Part shown: positions 10,796 to 23,476 of the stretch, piece by piece
Numbering within the stretch: the stretch's first letter is position 1
Layout of the letters: every line of letters begins with the position of its first letter
Origin: Zygnema cylindricum
Taxonomy: Eukaryota; Streptophyta; Zygnematophyceae; Zygnematales; Zygnemataceae
DNA: 64,000 bases
Assembly (NCBI GenBank): GCA_037447655.1
Contig: JBBHKE010002987.1
Coordinates: forward strand, 184,705 to 248,704
Direction of reading: 5' to 3'
Translations under genes and position numbers: made by a program
Notes under the pieces: model-generated
Told to the model about the DNA's origin: nothing
The model's database searches: none
The model's input: the letters and a program-made list of their open reading frames with translations, nothing else

Positions 10796-10978
10796 TCATC
10801 TTTATTATAGTTAATAACATTCATTAGGTCGTGCTTTGGGCCAAAAATCACAAAATAGTGTCCATGACACTATTTAAGGGAGTGGATTACAATCTGCCAT
10901 GTGTCCTTGTGCTAAATTAGTATTTTATGATTCTACTTTCGCTTCAACACTTAGAAATCCTTAACGCTAGGAACGATG
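10796..10978. mobile_element. MITE, family M3, copy 1
   Basis: About 183 bp similar to 40582-40756. The shared interior includes CCAAAAATCACAAAATAG, TGGATTACAA.CTGCCA and CTTAACGCTA. The ends form degenerate inverted repeats (TCATCTTTATT.. against ..GGAACGATGG). Target duplications are not clear. Confidence 0.6.
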
Positions 10979-10999
10979 GGGACGGTGTAATTAGGGCGA

Positions 11000-11231
11000 A
11001 TGTCTGTTGTAACGGATAGTTCGCCGTTTTTGCATAAAGTTAATGGACTCGCGAGCACTTTTCCCTCCCAAATAAAAATTTTAAACCAATAGAATTTTGT
11101 GATTCGAACCATTAATACGTACGACAAATTAAACAGAGGGCCCTTTGTTAGTGTACAAAATTGTCCGTCGTAACGGAGAGTCTTTCGTTTTATGCAAAAA
11201 AATAATGGGCCGGCAAGTATGTTTCCTCTTA
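11000..11231. repeat. Direct repeat pair, about 70 bp, spaced 161 bp
   Basis: The segments at 11000-11070 and 11161-11231 share GTAACGGA.AGT, TTTCGTTTT-like and GCAAA..AATGG blocks. They are diverged and non-coding. Confidence 0.6.
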
Positions 11232-11344
11232 AAAAAAAAAAAAAATGACATCACTTCTCCGTTAAGGAGGTAACCGACCAAAATTGAGCATGTTGTAAAG
11301 TATCCACGAAAATGTCGGTTGTGGTCTGAAAATATTTGAAGTCT

Positions 11345-11660
11345 CGAAATTTTTGAAGATGTTATATATATATATATATTTATTTGATATAGAAATTTGA
11401 TAATAATTTATCGCATATATTTGATAACATATCGCAAAATTTTTTTACCCGATACACAACGCAACACTACATCAAACGATCCCAGGAAGGAAGATGCATC
11501 TGAAAATTCACAAAAAAAAAAAAAAAAAAAAAAAAAACGTTTACGTGTCACACACCATATTGTGAAATGTGACAAGTGTCACACATTTTATCGTAAAATG
11601 TAGGGTTGTGTATCGGGAAAAAACTTGTCGCGTTAAAACGAATACCGATAGTTACTGGTT
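11345..11660. mobile_element. Two ends of K-family (hAT-like) short elements
   Basis: CCCGATACACAACGC at about 11440-11458 matches the right end of the element at 17578-18014. GGTTGTGTATCGGG at 11605-11618, followed by TTGTCGCG and ATACCGATAG, matches its left end. The two ends face away from each other, so this is either a deleted pair or two truncated copies. A poly-A run and two copies of TGTGACA-like sequence lie between them. Confidence 0.6.
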
Positions 11661-11789
11661 ATCGAACAGTGAGGGGAAGAGGTCGCAAACGGTCAACCGA
11701 AACCGTGACCGACCGTTAACCGACCGCCCGCGCCGGATCCGGAACGGATTCGGTTGCCAAATTTGGGGGCCGGGCGGAGGGAAATACGA

Positions 11790-12209
11790 TTATTCTGATT
11801 TTTTGGTATAATATCCCGCTCCCCAAATATCTTCGTGTTTCGTATAATCGGGATCGCCGTTCAAACAATAACAAGCGTCCTCCAACCCCATGCCCTGAGT
11901 TCGAATATAGAAACCATATTTAGATTTGACACATAGTTTCCCACAAGCTCCCATTATATCGGATCCGGTCACCCCCCGGGCAAATGTCGGTGCTTCGGAG
12001 TCGGAAACCAAACAGAACCAAAGGCAAAATATCCTTTTGGACTCGTACTGTTGGGCGCTAAAAGACAAGTTGGAAGAGGGAGGAGGGCGAGGGGGAGGGG
12101 GAGGGGGGGGTGGAGGGGGAGGGGAGGGAGATGGAGGGAGAGGGGTGATGGGTGGAGGGGGAGAAGGGGAAGAGAAAGAGATCAAGCGCAAAGGGGGGAG
12201 AGAGGACAA
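11790..12209 (-). CDS. Unrecognised ORF: proline-rich N-part, cysteine-containing C-part
   Basis: The 139-codon frame has an N-terminal half coded by the GA/CT tract at 12067-12235 and therefore rich in Pro and Ser, which is likely an artefact. The C-terminal 85 codons are of ordinary composition and include GACGKLC, DACYCLNGD and YTKHEDIWG, with six cysteines overall. That part could be an exon of a small cysteine-containing protein or a chance open frame. I recognise no family and see no clear splice sites. The next base pairs downstream contain no second exon I can support. Confidence 0.2.
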   Translation of the reverse strand: MSSLPPLRLISFSSPSPPPPITPLPPSPSPPPPPPPPPPPRPPPSSNLSFSAQQYESKRIFCLWFCLVSDSEAPTFARGVTGSDIMGACGKLCVKSKYGFYIRTQGMGLEDACYCLNGDPDYTKHEDIWGAGYYTKKSE

Positions 12210-12239
12210 GAGAGGGAGAGATGGGGAGAGAGAGGAAAC

Positions 12240-13961
12240 GATATGTTAAGACATAGAAAAGAGAAGAGAGCAGGGTGGAAAAACAAACGCAATTAGTGCT
12301 GAAATAAAGGTCTGGATAACAAGAAAATTCATGAAAGATATGGAGATATAACCACGGAAGTTGCATTTGCATGTTGATAGTAACCACAAGTAATCATCAA
12401 GCGTGAAATAAAACCATGGAGCAACATTCTACATTAAACTTTAACTAACACGAAACATTTTGCATTAGACATGTATAAGATAGGCAACATTGAATAATGA
12501 GCAAAGGACATTAGACATTGGACAATTAACATAAAACATGATATTTCGAGAAGTTTATCAAATGATCGGATGGTGGTCATTAAGCATTCTACAAAAAATC
12601 ATAGCAATGGTTTATAATCGAGACAGGAAATGAAACCAGAATTGTTCAACTGATTACTGAAAGCTATAGTTTATAATTGAGTTTATAATTGATGTTTAAA
12701 TTATATTTTACAATGATAATGATGATGGTGATTTCATAACTAAATATCATGAGCATGGTTACAGTTAATTCAGAAAATTAACCAAAAAATGACCATTGGA
12801 CAACAACAATTGAATATGAATCGAATGCCAAGCGAACGTCAGTCAAAACCAAAAATTGTTTATAACTGTCACCACACATTCCTTTATTTTTTGTTTTTAC
12901 CTTTTCTAGGAAAGAGATTCTTAGAAGCTTTCACATCGGACAAATCAAAATCTAAAAACATGGACGCCAACAAACATCATTATTTCACAACATTGTGAAA
13001 TATTTTCATGCCATTTCAAGGAAAACGCCAAAATTGTCATAAATGTTGCCAAATTTCAAAAACATTGAGCATTAGTGGATATTTTCTTAACAATCAGCTG
13101 GCGAAACTGTCTAGTAAATATCAACATTGTCAACAAATAACAATAGTTGTCAATACCAAGAGAACGAAAACGCCGGTGCTTACTTTCCCTAACTTGCAAA
13201 ACAAAACACCACGCAACACAACATTTTTGTTGCATGGTCCATTGTGATTCAACCAACGCGATTGTGGTGGAGCCTTACAGTCGAATCTCAGCCGTTCGTT
13301 ACTCAAATGTTACACGTTTTTCTTCCTGATGGGTTTTTCCTCCCGCGGTGGGCCTGCTTGCGCTTGAGGTTTCCCCTCTGCTATAAATGTGACGTCGCGC
13401 GTGCGGCTCACAGGTTACTCGCATTGACTCGTTTTGCGAGGCTGGAAAAGCACCCGAGAGGACCGCCGCGGCGCTTAGACGCTGTCGCGAAGCGAAAACT
13501 GGTGTGGCGCACATATTTAGTGTGGAGGCGGGGGTGTTGCGACATAGACTATTTGTCGCATCGATGTCGACTTAGAAAGTGCCGTAAAAGTGTACAGATA
13601 CATACAGATTGAGAAGGCGGATCCCCGCAGTCCGGCGCCTCTTGCTACGCTGGACTCTCCTAAATAGTGTAAGGCACTTTATAGGAAACGTTTTATATGC
13701 TCTAAATGTATCATCATACTTAAAGTAAAGACAGGGGAAGGATAAATTAAAAAGCACAATGGTAACCAATTTGAGTCTGGGGGTACAAAAGGGGTGACAT
13801 GGCCAAAACTGAAAAACTACAAAAAAAACAAAATAGTGCGATGGGAACACAAAAAGAAGGAAACAATGAACAAGGAAAACAAAAGCACCCAAACTCAAAA
13901 TGAAAAGCACGGCAACTCACAGAACCAAAACTACCACCCCAATCCCAACTCAATTAAATAT
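12240..13961. other. Intergenic stretch with a GC-rich island
   Basis: 12240-13240 is AT-rich with repeated ACATT-like motifs and no recognised gene. 13250-13660 is GC-rich and CpG-rich, with TATAAATG at about 13382 and an open plus frame (13244-13612, 122 codons, Arg- and Leu-rich) that I do not recognise. It could be an untranslated leader, promoter or element end; the evidence is weak. Confidence 0.35.
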
Positions 13962-16550
13962 CTACGAAAAGCAACGTCGTAAGCTCCCCCAGCCCAGGGG
14001 AGCACGTTGAGGGTGTTCCGCAACACGTCGACGATCCGAAACCGCAATACTTGATCGAAAGAGAATAGAAGCCTGCACTCTTTGTAAAGCCACAGATAAT
14101 TGCAGACAATAAATAGAAGTAAAGACTGAAAAATGAGGGCTCCGTCCTCGGCGCTCGAAAACACGTCGAGCACAAGTACGGAGAAACTTGTCCAGTGCAA
14201 CACCCAAACAACCAAAGATCTTGACTGCTATCGGAATAAAGTAATCCATACGGTCTCGTTGGGCATAATAGCGTTTCTTCGCCTTAGCGGCATCACAAGA
14301 TGCCACCCCAACATGTAGAGCTGCCTGACCAACAACTGTAGCTGAAGTAGGGTTTGCCAGAACAATATCATGGAAGATGCCACTGGCACCATTAAGCAAA
14401 ACAACATTGAACCGACGCGAGGGAATAATATAAAAAACCTCTCGACGAAAAGAAAAGCCCCCTTCCATAGCGATAGTCGCAACGGTGTCGCGAATAGTGT
14501 CGTGCGCTTGGATCAAATCTTTCCCATGGGAGCAACAACGCAAATGGACACCATCAGGCCTGAAGACACGACCACATGCACAAACAAGAGAGCCAAGTAA
14601 AGGAGGATGGGGAAAGCCAAGGCAAAATTGGAGGGCGGTGGTGAAATAAGTAGGTGAAAATTGGAGAGTGGAAAAAATAGGTGTGGCGAAAAGTCAAGAC
14701 CTAGAACGAGGTCCACCACAAGAGAAAACGAGCACGCGAAGAATCGGAGGGAAGCGCCTTAAGAAGCTCAGATTTAATGGCGGCGACAACCCAATTGAAA
14801 ATCGAATCGTGGACACGCTTAACAAATTTTGTAACAAGGGTGGAGAAAATTGGTACATCCACTAGGGCATGGGGAGGAAGAGAACGTGAAGCGTCCAATA
14901 GAGATCGCTAGAAGGAGAACACACTGTCTCAAACCTGCGGGGTAAAAGTAGCTAGAGCAGCGATGTCCCCAGCAAAGAAACAGGAAACAAAAGTAGAGGC
15001 AATAAGACACCAACTTCCCAAATAGGCAGCGGGAGCAACATGAGCAGTCGATAACAGACCCCACCCCCAAGTACAAACAGGGAGGGATGCTTGAATGCGG
15101 GCCGATGGCCGAGACTCCCGATCAAATGCCCCACGACCTAAGAGAGTGTGGCGGACGTTCATGAGGCAATCGTCAAAAGCCTATACAGAGGAGACAAATG
15201 TCGAGGTGGGAGGGAAAGTACGAGTAAGGTAAGAAGGGCGGTGGGGAAAACACCTGGTTAGCATAACAAAAGCAACTTGGGGATCGGGAAGGTGAGGAAG
15301 GTCGTCCACTTAGGCCACATCTGTCTCCAAAGCATCATGAAGGAATTGGATCACAAAAGTATCCGAACCAAGGGGGCAACCAAGCACTCGAATGCCAACG
15401 AAGGGAGAAGGGGTTTGAAAACCAAGAGGGTGAGTAAATGAAAGTGGAATATCCTGAGGAGACCGAATAACACACTTCAACGGCTGGACTAAAAGGTTGA
15501 GTTCAGCTAAACGTTCTTTAAAAAAAGCATATGCCACCATGACTTGTTCCATGGGCCCAATAATGTGGGTATCATCTGCGACCGAAAGGAAATGGCAAGA
15601 AGGGAAGGCGGTTGCGGAGGCACGAAGGGCCCTGTAATGGGCGAGGGCGATCAAAGGTCCGCCGAGAGGGTCACCTTGGCGCGTGCCAGCTGCAGAGGAA
15701 AGAGGAATGAGATCACCATCGACCGAGAAGGAAAGGGTGCTTGTCAAAGAATAGAAAGCCCACACAAAACGAAATAATTGGCCAATCAGAGATGGAGCCG
15801 CCATAAGCTTTGAAAAAATCATGTTATGATCCACCGTATTAAAGGCATTGGAAATGTCAACCTGAAGGACCAACCAATCCGGATGTATATCCAACAAAGC
15901 TCGATTAGAGTGGACAACGACCTCACAACCCTCTCTCGTGGGCACTCCAAATTGATGAGAAGAGAAATAATCATGGAAAGCTGGTTGGAGCTGGAGACTT
16001 ATTGCACGAGCCACCAATCTATATAAAACCGCTCCCACGGCAATAGGGCGGATCCCACCATTAGGTTTGGCGACTGCCACAAGGCGGGACGCTGTGAGAA
16101 TATCACAAATCCGACGGGGAACATCCCCACTGGCTATAAGAGAACATACTCGAGAAAACACATCAAACCCAAGGGCACCTAATTTAGGGGGCAAAACATC
16201 CAGAAACAACTCATACACTGTGCCCCCCGGTGAAAGGTGAGGAGAAGAGCTAAGAGCCTTAATGAAAACCTCTCGATCTAAAGTAAAACTCTTAGAAGGC
16301 TCAAAGGCGTTGATAAAAGGGGGTAAACGGGAAGGTGCAGGGACGTGGAGAGCTTGAAGGACCTCAATAGTGGAAGAAGATCCGGGGCCAGGGGTGAATG
16401 GCTGTAGGGCTCGAACCGCTCGAGGAAGCTCACCAACACGACCTTAGTCAATTGCTCGAAGATAAGAGGTCGGGACATCTGATGGCCTAGGTTACCGACG
16501 TTGTATGAAAGAGGTGTTCGATACCTCATCCTACGTTCTACCCCCTTCAC
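13962..16550 (-). pseudogene. Non-LTR retrotransposon remnant: RT plus endonuclease-like C-terminus
   Basis: The minus strand carries a reverse transcriptase in one frame (15310 to about 16440). It includes RLVAVAKPNGGIRPIAVG, FGVPTREG, motif A LQVDISNAFNTVDHN, motif B TRQGDPLGGP and motif C VADD. Downstream, in shifted frames, come GRGAFDRESRPSARIQA (about 15090-15160), a CCHC-like segment CACGRVF..GVHLRCCSHGK (about 14500-14570) and a C-terminal domain with FHDIVLANP and YFIPIAVKIFG (13962-14543). The order RT, zinc finger, then D-I-V...NP domain resembles non-LTR elements with a restriction-like endonuclease at the C-terminus. At least two frameshifts and an in-frame stop near 16445 make it inactive. 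No poly-A tail or target duplication is visible. Confidence 0.8.
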
Positions 16551-16764
16551 AGGCTTTAATCGTAATTAGCGTTAATATTTTTCCGCCACTGAAAACATCT
16601 TTTCTCTTTACACATTTGTCCAATTTTCAATGTAAGACCGTCATTTCTGAGCTGAGAATATTACCTTTCAATCGCAACCCTCGGATCCACAAACCGACAT
16701 GTGTGTACGAATAAAAGAGGTTTTAAAAGACGGAAAAACATTTACGCTAATTACGATTCATGGT
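16551..16764. mobile_element. MITE, family M1, copy 2
   Basis: About 214 bp homologous to the reverse complement of 2013-2225; shared blocks include CACATTTGTCCAATTTTCAA and CCTTTCAATCGCAACC. The inverted ends read ATCGTAATTAGCG and CGCTAATTACGATTCATGGT; the left outermost bases are decayed. It abuts the broken end of the non-LTR element. Confidence 0.8.
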
Positions 16765-16987
16765 TGTAGTATATGGTGTTTAGTTGCATATTTTTTTGCA
16801 TAATTCGCACACGTTTTCACATTAATTGCTTATCACGTTTTTCTGTTTTTTAGGTAACAACAATATGTGCGCTGTCAAGTTTTTTCATTCATAACGACTC
16901 CTGTACGGTTTGTACTTTACAACTAATTGTCATTCCTAAAGACTCCTATACGGTTTTTACTTTACAACTGATTGAGTGAGTTCAAAT

Positions 16988-17503
16988 CATAGTTCAAAAG
17001 TAGGCGTTTTTATGGTAGGCCTTTGGTAGGCCCACAAAACATGGCACTAAACCCGCGTAGAGTAGGCATACTGTACGTGTGTGAGTTGTGCACACTCTTG
17101 TACGAACGCACGAATCTGGCTATGATCATAATACAACGCACACCGACAGACAATTTTTTTTAGCGAACTAAAAAACTCGGACGTTCAAAAATGCAGACGC
17201 TAATATGACAAATAGTCCTATCGTAAGTTGTGTTATGCCATTTTCATGTGATCTTCTTAGATCGCTGCTTTGATCAGTGAGCGTCGGATTTTCCGAATCA
17301 AACGGTTTAAAAAAAAAATACCTCAAAACTCACAGAAAAAAAAATTGTCCGAATGTTTTTCAAAATTTAGAAATGACGTTTAATTCTCTATTGATCGATG
17401 TGCAACTCAACCCTGTTACAACATGGGTCTTAAGGTCATATTGTATGTTTTACATACAATAGGCATGTTGTATGGGCCTACTTTCACCTACTTTTGAACT
17501 ATG
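16988..17503. mobile_element. hAT-like non-autonomous element L
   Basis: The 516-bp element has perfect 17-bp inverted ends CATAGTTCAAAAGTAGG (16988-17004) and its complement (17487-17503). The flanking 8-mers GTTCAAAT and GTTCTAAT match at 7 of 8 positions, as expected for a hAT target duplication. Its first bases CATAGTT also match the ends of the hAT element at 24716. No coding capacity. Confidence 0.85.
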
Positions 17504-17577
17504 GTTCTAATTTGAAAAACTTCCGTTGATAAATTCACAGTTTGTTGGTTTAACAGTAAATCCTCTATAATGATAAA

Positions 17578-18014
17578 TATGTTGTGTATCAACAAGAAAT
17601 TTATCGCGATAAAACTGATACCGATAGCTATCAGTAATCAAATGGTCAAGGGATTTCCGAGATATCACTCCGAGACCAACAAATTTCTTATCGGCGATAA
17701 ATGGAAAAAATATAGTACGCTATAAAATAGTGATTTGTAATATATTTTATGTTTATAGCGTGGCATGCCACGTCTTCGTATCTGTTCTATACTTTGTGTA
17801 ACACAATAACGACTGTTGAGTTCGACGGAATAAAGCGTACAATTATCGCCAACAATTATAGGTATCGATGTTATCACGAGGACAAACCGATATTATTGGT
17901 TTCCTATCGGCAATAACACCAGTTTCAATATATTGTGTCAATATATCGATTATCAGCAAGCCAAAAAAAGATACATATCGATTATCAGGAAAACCTTGCC
18001 GATACACAACGCTA
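17578..18014. mobile_element. hAT-like non-autonomous element K
   Basis: The 437-bp element has inverted ends with core GTTGTGTATC (left) and GATACACAAC (right). The flanking 8-mers ATGATAAA (17570-17577) and ATGATAAT (18015-18022) differ at one position. The interior is full of TATCG and CGATA motifs. End fragments of the same family lie at 11345-11660. Confidence 0.8.
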
Positions 18015-18250
18015 ATGATAATGGCCGTCCAATGCTCCTTTTAGCCATAATATGCGTCCGAGAAATGCGAAATTTATTATAAAACACAAAACGACCGCGA
18101 TGGAGCCTTGGCATTGATAGTTGACCATTTAGTGGATTAATTGAGTATACACATCATTTAAAATGGATCAGGCGTGACGCATGTAGATCTACCTGGTCAG
18201 CTCTAAGAAATATCAACACTATTTGATTCCATTGGTTGAATACCCCTTGA

Positions 18251-19350
18251 TGTAGAAATTAATGGTCCGTTTAAAGTATTTTCTAGGTCCAAATAGAAAT
18301 ATAGAAAGAAGCCGAGGCAGTCTACCTCTAACTTCTCTCTCCAACTCTCAAACTTGTCGCCGTCACTGAGAAATTGGAGAGGAAGCTAGAGCCATGGCTA
18401 CCTAGGCTATCCAGAGGTTTACGGGAAATATATATATTAGTTTATTTACCGTTAGGGGTTTATTTACTAAAAGAATATGTGATGACCCCAAGATTTGATC
18501 TTGGTACCTACCGGACGGTAAGCAATCGGTAGCCGGTAGCCATAACCATTAAGTCCAGACCTAGTGTTACATACTATAGGGTTTGATATTTAATTAAACA
18601 TTAATACGTAAGATAGTTCATTTAACTGAAACAGTTTACGGAAGACATAGATCCAGTAATGTAAAAGTACGGATTACGGTACGGATAAGAAACGAATAGC
18701 GCGCATTTATTTCTTTAGCAAAACGAATACCGCCCATTTATTTCTTGAGCAAAACGAATACCGCGCATGTATTTATTACTGCTACGATTAAATGTGAATT
18801 TAATCGGACGGCCGGAATTAACGCCGAGATCGCGGAAGAGGAGTTCGACGGTTTTTGGTCATCGCCACATCGGATGACACATGGCGGAATGACATTGGAT
18901 TGCGGCATCTCTAAGGATTAAGGGAGCGAATCCGGATATACCACGTGTCGACATTTAGGCCATGTCGTACAGTGTCCGTACAAAAAGTACACCGGCAGCT
19001 GTACTTTTGTGTACGGGAGTGTAATCTGATTGGCTCCGTACATCAGTAGATAGAGTTTGTGAGAGAGATAGGACTTAGAATAATTAGGAGATAGGACCCT
19101 CTCTCCCAAAGAGCTTCCGTACAAAAGGTCAACTTTGACCCTCAATAACTTACTGCTCAGGGGAGCAAATTCAGAGATTCTTTGTGCTATCGACTCAAGG
19201 AAGTCTTGCCTTTACAAGGGTGAAGGTGGTCAGAGTTATTGTCTGCCAGGGTGGCAGTTGTTTTTGCTGAAACACAAAGGGGTCACGGTTATCCTAGAGG
19301 CTTCTTGGAAGCTGTCCATTCTGAGGACTTATGGAGGTCTCAGAGTTTCA
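18251..19350 (+). repeat. 5' LTR of copia A
   Basis: The LTR is 1100 bp, TG to CA. It is about 32 bp longer than the 3' copy because of a local duplication near 18720-18765 (AAACGAATACCG twice). The ATG of gag (19331) lies inside its last 20 bases. The antisense tRNA-like module is at 18488-18556. Confidence 0.92.
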
Positions 19351-22300
19351 GGTTATGGGCCCAGCTTCTAGGGTACCAATATTTAATGGAACTGGCTTCA
19401 TATACTCGGAAAGTATGATGATAGGAACTTTATGCGAAAAAAGGTTTTGGGGGATAGTGAGTGGAGGGTTGGGGCGTCCATCAAGTCTTTCAATCCCTCC
19501 AGGGTTTGGAGGAAGTAGATTCACCATGAAAGAGGATCCACCTCCAACAGAGAAAACAAAGGAAGGAGAGGTGGTGGACAAAAGAAAGGAGAAGGAGACG
19601 ACCACACTAATAGCAAATGATTCGACATTCATGTCTCCTATTCAGAGGAACGAGTAGAATGATACTAAAACCTACGACTTCAACAATATGGCGGCAAAGC
19701 ACTTCATCCTACGCCATCTCACTCAAGGACTTGCATGTCCTCATTTGCAGGTAGAAATGGCATCCGATCTTTGGATGGCTCTCATAGAGATGTACCGAAG
19801 TGGTACGATTCAGCAACAACAGTTGGCTGATCAGAAAGTTAAGGAGTATGTATACAAAAGGGGGAAGATGTTGGATTTTTGCAATGAGCTTTCTACACTC
19901 TTCATGGAACTAGAGAGTGCGGGAAAAGATTTTAGTGAAAAGAAAAAGGTTATTTGTTTACTGAGGAAGTTATCCGACGAGTTCATGAACATAGTCAACC
20001 GTGTGTAGGGCTTGCCGGACTCAAGGTGGATATGGAACTCAGTGGTATGGATGATTCTTGTTCGAGAGAATACGATTGAGATCCTAAGGGGAGGAAAGAG
20101 TGGCCAAGCCTTGGCAACTTCGACCGATTGAAAGAACAAGGATTCCCGAAAACCGGCTGGAAACTATGGGAGAAGGGAGCAAAAATATCAGGCCGACGAG
20201 TTCGGCCCAAGGGCTCCCAAAGGTTTATGTAATTTTTGCAAGAAACCGGGGCACTATATGGCAGAGTGCACAAAGCTAACCGAGCTTCGGTTAAAGGAGG
20301 GGCAGACCGGTGGTACCTCGAGAGGAAAGAAAAAGGCCCTTGTGACACAAGTACATGAGGCTGAATCCGAAAACGAGGACGATGAGCTCTTATTGGATGA
20401 GGAGTTGGAGGCGAAAAATGAGGTCGAAATTCCATGAAGGCAAAAATGTGCTTACGGTGGATTAAAAGGTGAAGCGGGCTGGATTATAGTTTCAGGTGCC
20501 TCCATGCACATGTGTAAGGATAAGCACCTGTTCACTAAGATAAAAAAAATTCCCACCATAGAGATAAAGTACAGGGATGGGAGGATAGTCACTACTACTC
20601 TTGTAAGATTGGTAGATCTGAAAGTGTTAGTAGAAGGAAAGACATCCCTAGTATCATTCTTCGATGTATTGATTATTCCGGAGCTGAAAAAAAACCTCAT
20701 CTCTACATCTGTATTAGATGATAAGGGATTTTTTACTAGCACTAGGGCAGGAGTCTTTACTGCTAGTTTTGAGGAGGATGTCTATTTCATTGTTGAGAAA
20801 GGTAGCCAAGGGATGTTTGGCTGATTTTAAGTAATGAAACACATAAACTTTATTATGCAAGTGTTCATGATATAATGATGTGGCATAAGAGGCTTGGGCA
20901 TGTGAATCTAGATAAGTTAAGAGAGATGAAAAAGATGGGAGTGGTGGAAGGGATTCAGTTCAGTGAGAGTGATAATATAAGTGATTGTAGTGGATGTGCT
21001 CAAGGTAAAGCAAACAGATTACCCTTTCCCAAAACAACCACCTATAAGGGAGTAAAAATTCTAGATTTACTACACATAGATATTTGGGGACCAGCTAAAG
21101 TGCCCTCACCAGGGGGGAAGAGATTTATGATGACTATCACTGATGATTGGTCTCGGTATTCTCGAGTGTATTTTTTGAAAAACAAGTCCAAAGCTCAGGA
21201 TTCTTTTAGACAATATAAAGCATAGAGCGAGAAACTCCATGAAACTCCAATCAAGAGAATAAGGAGTGACAATGGTGGAGAGTATACTTCTAACCAGTTT
21301 GAGGATTTTATGAGGGAAGATGGGGTCCAACACCAAAAGACAGTTCCAGAAAACCAGGAACAGAATGGGGTAGCTGAAAGGTTAAATAGAACACTAAGTG
21401 ATAGTGCTAGAAGTATGTTGTCAGATAAGAAGATAGGAAAAAGGTTTTGGGCAGAAGCAATGAACTGTGCTAATTACCTCAAAAATAGAGTTCTTACTTC
21501 AGCTATAAAAGATCAAACACCTTATGAGAGATGGACAGGCCGGAAACCAGACATATCTCACTTAAAGGTTTTCGGTAGTCAAGTATTCAGTCTAGATACA
21601 GATCAGTCTAATTCGAAGCTAGATCATGAAGGAAAATCGGGATACTTATTAGGATATGATGAGGATGTTAAAGGATATAGAGTTTATGATCTAAAAAGGG
21701 AAGATATAATCTTAGTAGAGCATCTAGTAGTTATGGATGAAGGAAAGTCTGTGTATCCCTTTAAGTATACAAAGTCAGTAAAAATCAGATTTGAGTCAGA
21801 AAATTCCGATAACTTTGAGCTTCCTAACTATCCAAGTTTTAGAGAAGATGACATTCTTGTAGGTACAAATCAGACCGAAAAAGACTCGGCTGTGGAAACT
21901 CCAGTGACAACTCTACCCGAAGCGGAAGACGTGGTGGAAATTTATTCGGAATCAAGGGATAGGGGAGAAGCCGAGTTTGTTCGAAAGAAACCACGAGAAC
22001 CATCTATTCCGGCCTCAGATTTTGAGGGGTGGAGGAGAAGTAGCAAAAGACTGCAAGAAAAACAGGTTAATAACAAGGTAACTAAACTATCTCATCAAGA
22101 TGAACCTCAAATTTATGGAGAGGCGATGACTTGTCCAGAAAGAAACCGGTGGAAGACAGCCATCAATGAGGAGATGGCTTCAATCATGGCAGCCGATACT
22201 TGGGAGCTGGTGGACTGTCCACCTAACCGAAAACCAATCGGTTGTAAGTGGGTTTTCAAATTAAAACTGAACCCAAATAACACAATCGAGCGCTACAAGG

Positions 22301-23463
22301 CCAAATTAGTGGCAAAGGGATTTATACAAAAGGAGGGAATTGACTACGAGGAAACCTTTGCCCCGGTCGTAACATTTTCCTCCGTCCGCATACTTCTCAG
22401 CCTGGCAGTAGTGGAAGACATGGAAGTGCACTAGATGGACATCAAGACAACCTTTTTGCATGGAGAATTGGAAGAGGAGATCTTCATGCGACAACCCGAA
22501 GGGTTTGTGGAGGAAGGAGAGGAGAGTAAGGTATGCCGGCTGATTAAATCTCTTTATGGTTTGAAACACTCGCCTCGACAGTGGAATAAGAAGCTTGATG
22601 AGTTTCTTACCGGTCAGTGATATATCCGAATCAGCTCAGATCACTCAATCTATGTTTTCGAACATGAGGAAGGTTTTATATTTATTGCAATTTATATTGA
22701 TGATTTGCTTGTTTTAAGTAAATCAATTGAGGAAGAAGGAGTCATAGTCTTAGACGAGGAATTATCTCCTGAAGGACACAAGTTCATGCAGACTATTCCT
22801 TACAGGCAAGTAGTGGGAAGTCTAATCTATTTTATGAATTGTACCCGGCCAGATTTAGCTGCGGCTGTAGGAGTGCCGAGTAGAAGTCTAAATGCTCCCA
22901 CTAAGAGGGATTGGGAGGCAGCTAAGAGAGTCCTTAGATATTTGATAAGAACTAAGGATATATAGTTGCATTTGGGTGGGGAGAATACCGATATCACTAC
23001 TTGGAGTGATGCTAGTTATGGTGATGCTCTGATGTGGAGATGCACTTCTAGATATGTATTATATGTGGGTGATGGGGCTTGCTGTTAGAGTAGCAAATAG
23101 CAAAAAGTTATTGCTCAGTCCACAATAGAGGCTGAATATATGGCCTCTTGCTCTGCTGTAAAAGAATTGATGTGATTCAAGTCTTTGCTTGGTGAGCTTG
23201 GTCACCTTAGAAGTGGTGTGCATAAATTTTTTTGTGATAATCAGGCAGCAATCGCTATTTCTGCCAATCTTATACCTCATTTTAAAGCCAAACACATGGA
23301 CATTAGACTCAGCTTTGTTAGAGAGAAAGTAGAAAACAAAATAATCAGTTTAGAGTACCGACCACATAGTGAGATGGTAGCATATATGATGACCAAACCT
23401 GTGCATTCCCCTAAGCTAATTTTATGCAGGGAGAAGAGTGGTATGAAATTAAAGATTGACTAG
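19331..23463 (+). pseudogene. Gag-Pol of copia A, broken
   Basis: Gag begins MEVSEFQVMGP and runs to a TAG at 19655, then resumes (19688-20008). A CCHC knuckle follows (CNFCKKPGHYMAEC, about 20230). In the protease the catalytic DSGA reads VSGA (20488-20499). Integrase shows WHKRLGH, a CSGCAQGK motif and DIWGP; RT spans about 22130-22725 with YIDD. Relative to element D, roughly 230 bp after SKSI are missing, removing the end of RT. RNase H follows (22730-23463, with DNQAAIAISAN). About ten in-frame stops are scattered through the reading path. This copy cannot encode its own functions. Confidence 0.9.
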
Positions 23464-23476
23464 AAAATAAGGGGAG

